Assembly: GCA_023412995.1 (NCBI GenBank)
Contig: JAEZQS010000186.1
Location: 1 to 6,221 of the forward strand
From: Pseudomonadota bacterium
Lineage (GTDB): Bacteria; Pseudomonadota; Gammaproteobacteria; Xanthomonadales; Rhodanobacteraceae
Reading direction: 5' to 3'
DNA length: 6,221 nucleotides
Shown one piece after another: positions 6,162 through 6,221 of the stretch; positions within the stretch are counted from its first letter, which is position 1, and the number at the start of each line of letters is the position of its first letter. The position numbers and the translations under genes were made by a program. The notes under the pieces are model-generated. The model was not told where the DNA came from and did no database searches. It was given only the letters and a program-made list of their open reading frames with translations.

Positions 6162-6221
6162 GTGACCGAGCCCGACGCAGGTTCGGGGCCGCCGCCGCGG
6201 GTGGAGGACGCGGCCTCGGCC
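6162..6221 (+). CDS. Possible start of a downstream gene, cut by the window edge
   Basis: GTG 6162 lies 4 nt after the channel stop codon and opens a frame without stops to the window end (20 codons). The visible residues are acidic and rich in Pro, Ala and Gly (beginning V/M-T-E-P-D-A-G), plausible as a disordered N-terminus. GGTGAG (6153-6158) could serve as a close, imperfect ribosome binding site. No family can be recognised from so little sequence. Confidence 0.3.
   Translation, partial: MTEPDAGSGPPPRVEDAASA

Overview
The window is very GC-rich (roughly 70%), with a strong G/C bias at third codon positions. All recognised genes lie on the + strand. Gene content and protein flavour suggest a gammaproteobacterium of the Xanthomonadaceae / Lysobacteraceae type (Lysobacter, Luteimonas and relatives). 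That assignment is an inference from style and gene content, not from a marker gene.

Layout. Positions 1-105 carry no gene I can identify; every + frame is open there, so an unseen upstream gene end cannot be excluded. Positions 106-2373 hold a complete molybdate ABC importer: modA (periplasmic binding protein), modB (permease) and modC (ATPase). modB and modC share an ATGA overlap. The 112-nt modA-modB gap is exactly filled by a 39-codon frame that overlaps both neighbours by ATGA, and it also contains a 6-bp hairpin. A short intergenic stretch with a plausible promoter leads to a small LEA14-like lipoprotein (2416-2859). After 27 nt with a good ribosome binding site comes a 596-aa acyl-CoA dehydrogenase of the long, DmdC-like type (2887-4677). 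A 138-nt gap (4678-4815) with another possible promoter precedes an HNH nuclease (4816-5409). A six-helix ion-channel-like protein follows (5453-6157), and a possible GTG-started gene runs off the right edge (6162 onward).

How the genes relate. modABC form one functional unit: ModA captures molybdate in the periplasm, two ModB subunits form the channel and two ModC subunits supply ATP hydrolysis. The lipoprotein, the dehydrogenase and the HNH/channel pair have no obvious pathway link to molybdate or to each other and look like ordinary chromosomal neighbours.

Points deserving a second look are the short ModC without the usual C-terminal molybdate-binding (TOBE/Mop) region and with His in its D-loop, the doubly overlapping small frame between modA and modB, the channel filter reading S-T-G-I-G-D instead of T-V-G-Y-G-D, and a hairpin across the channel stop codon and the next start. 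I see no tRNA, rRNA, insertion sequence, CRISPR array or clear new multi-gene system.
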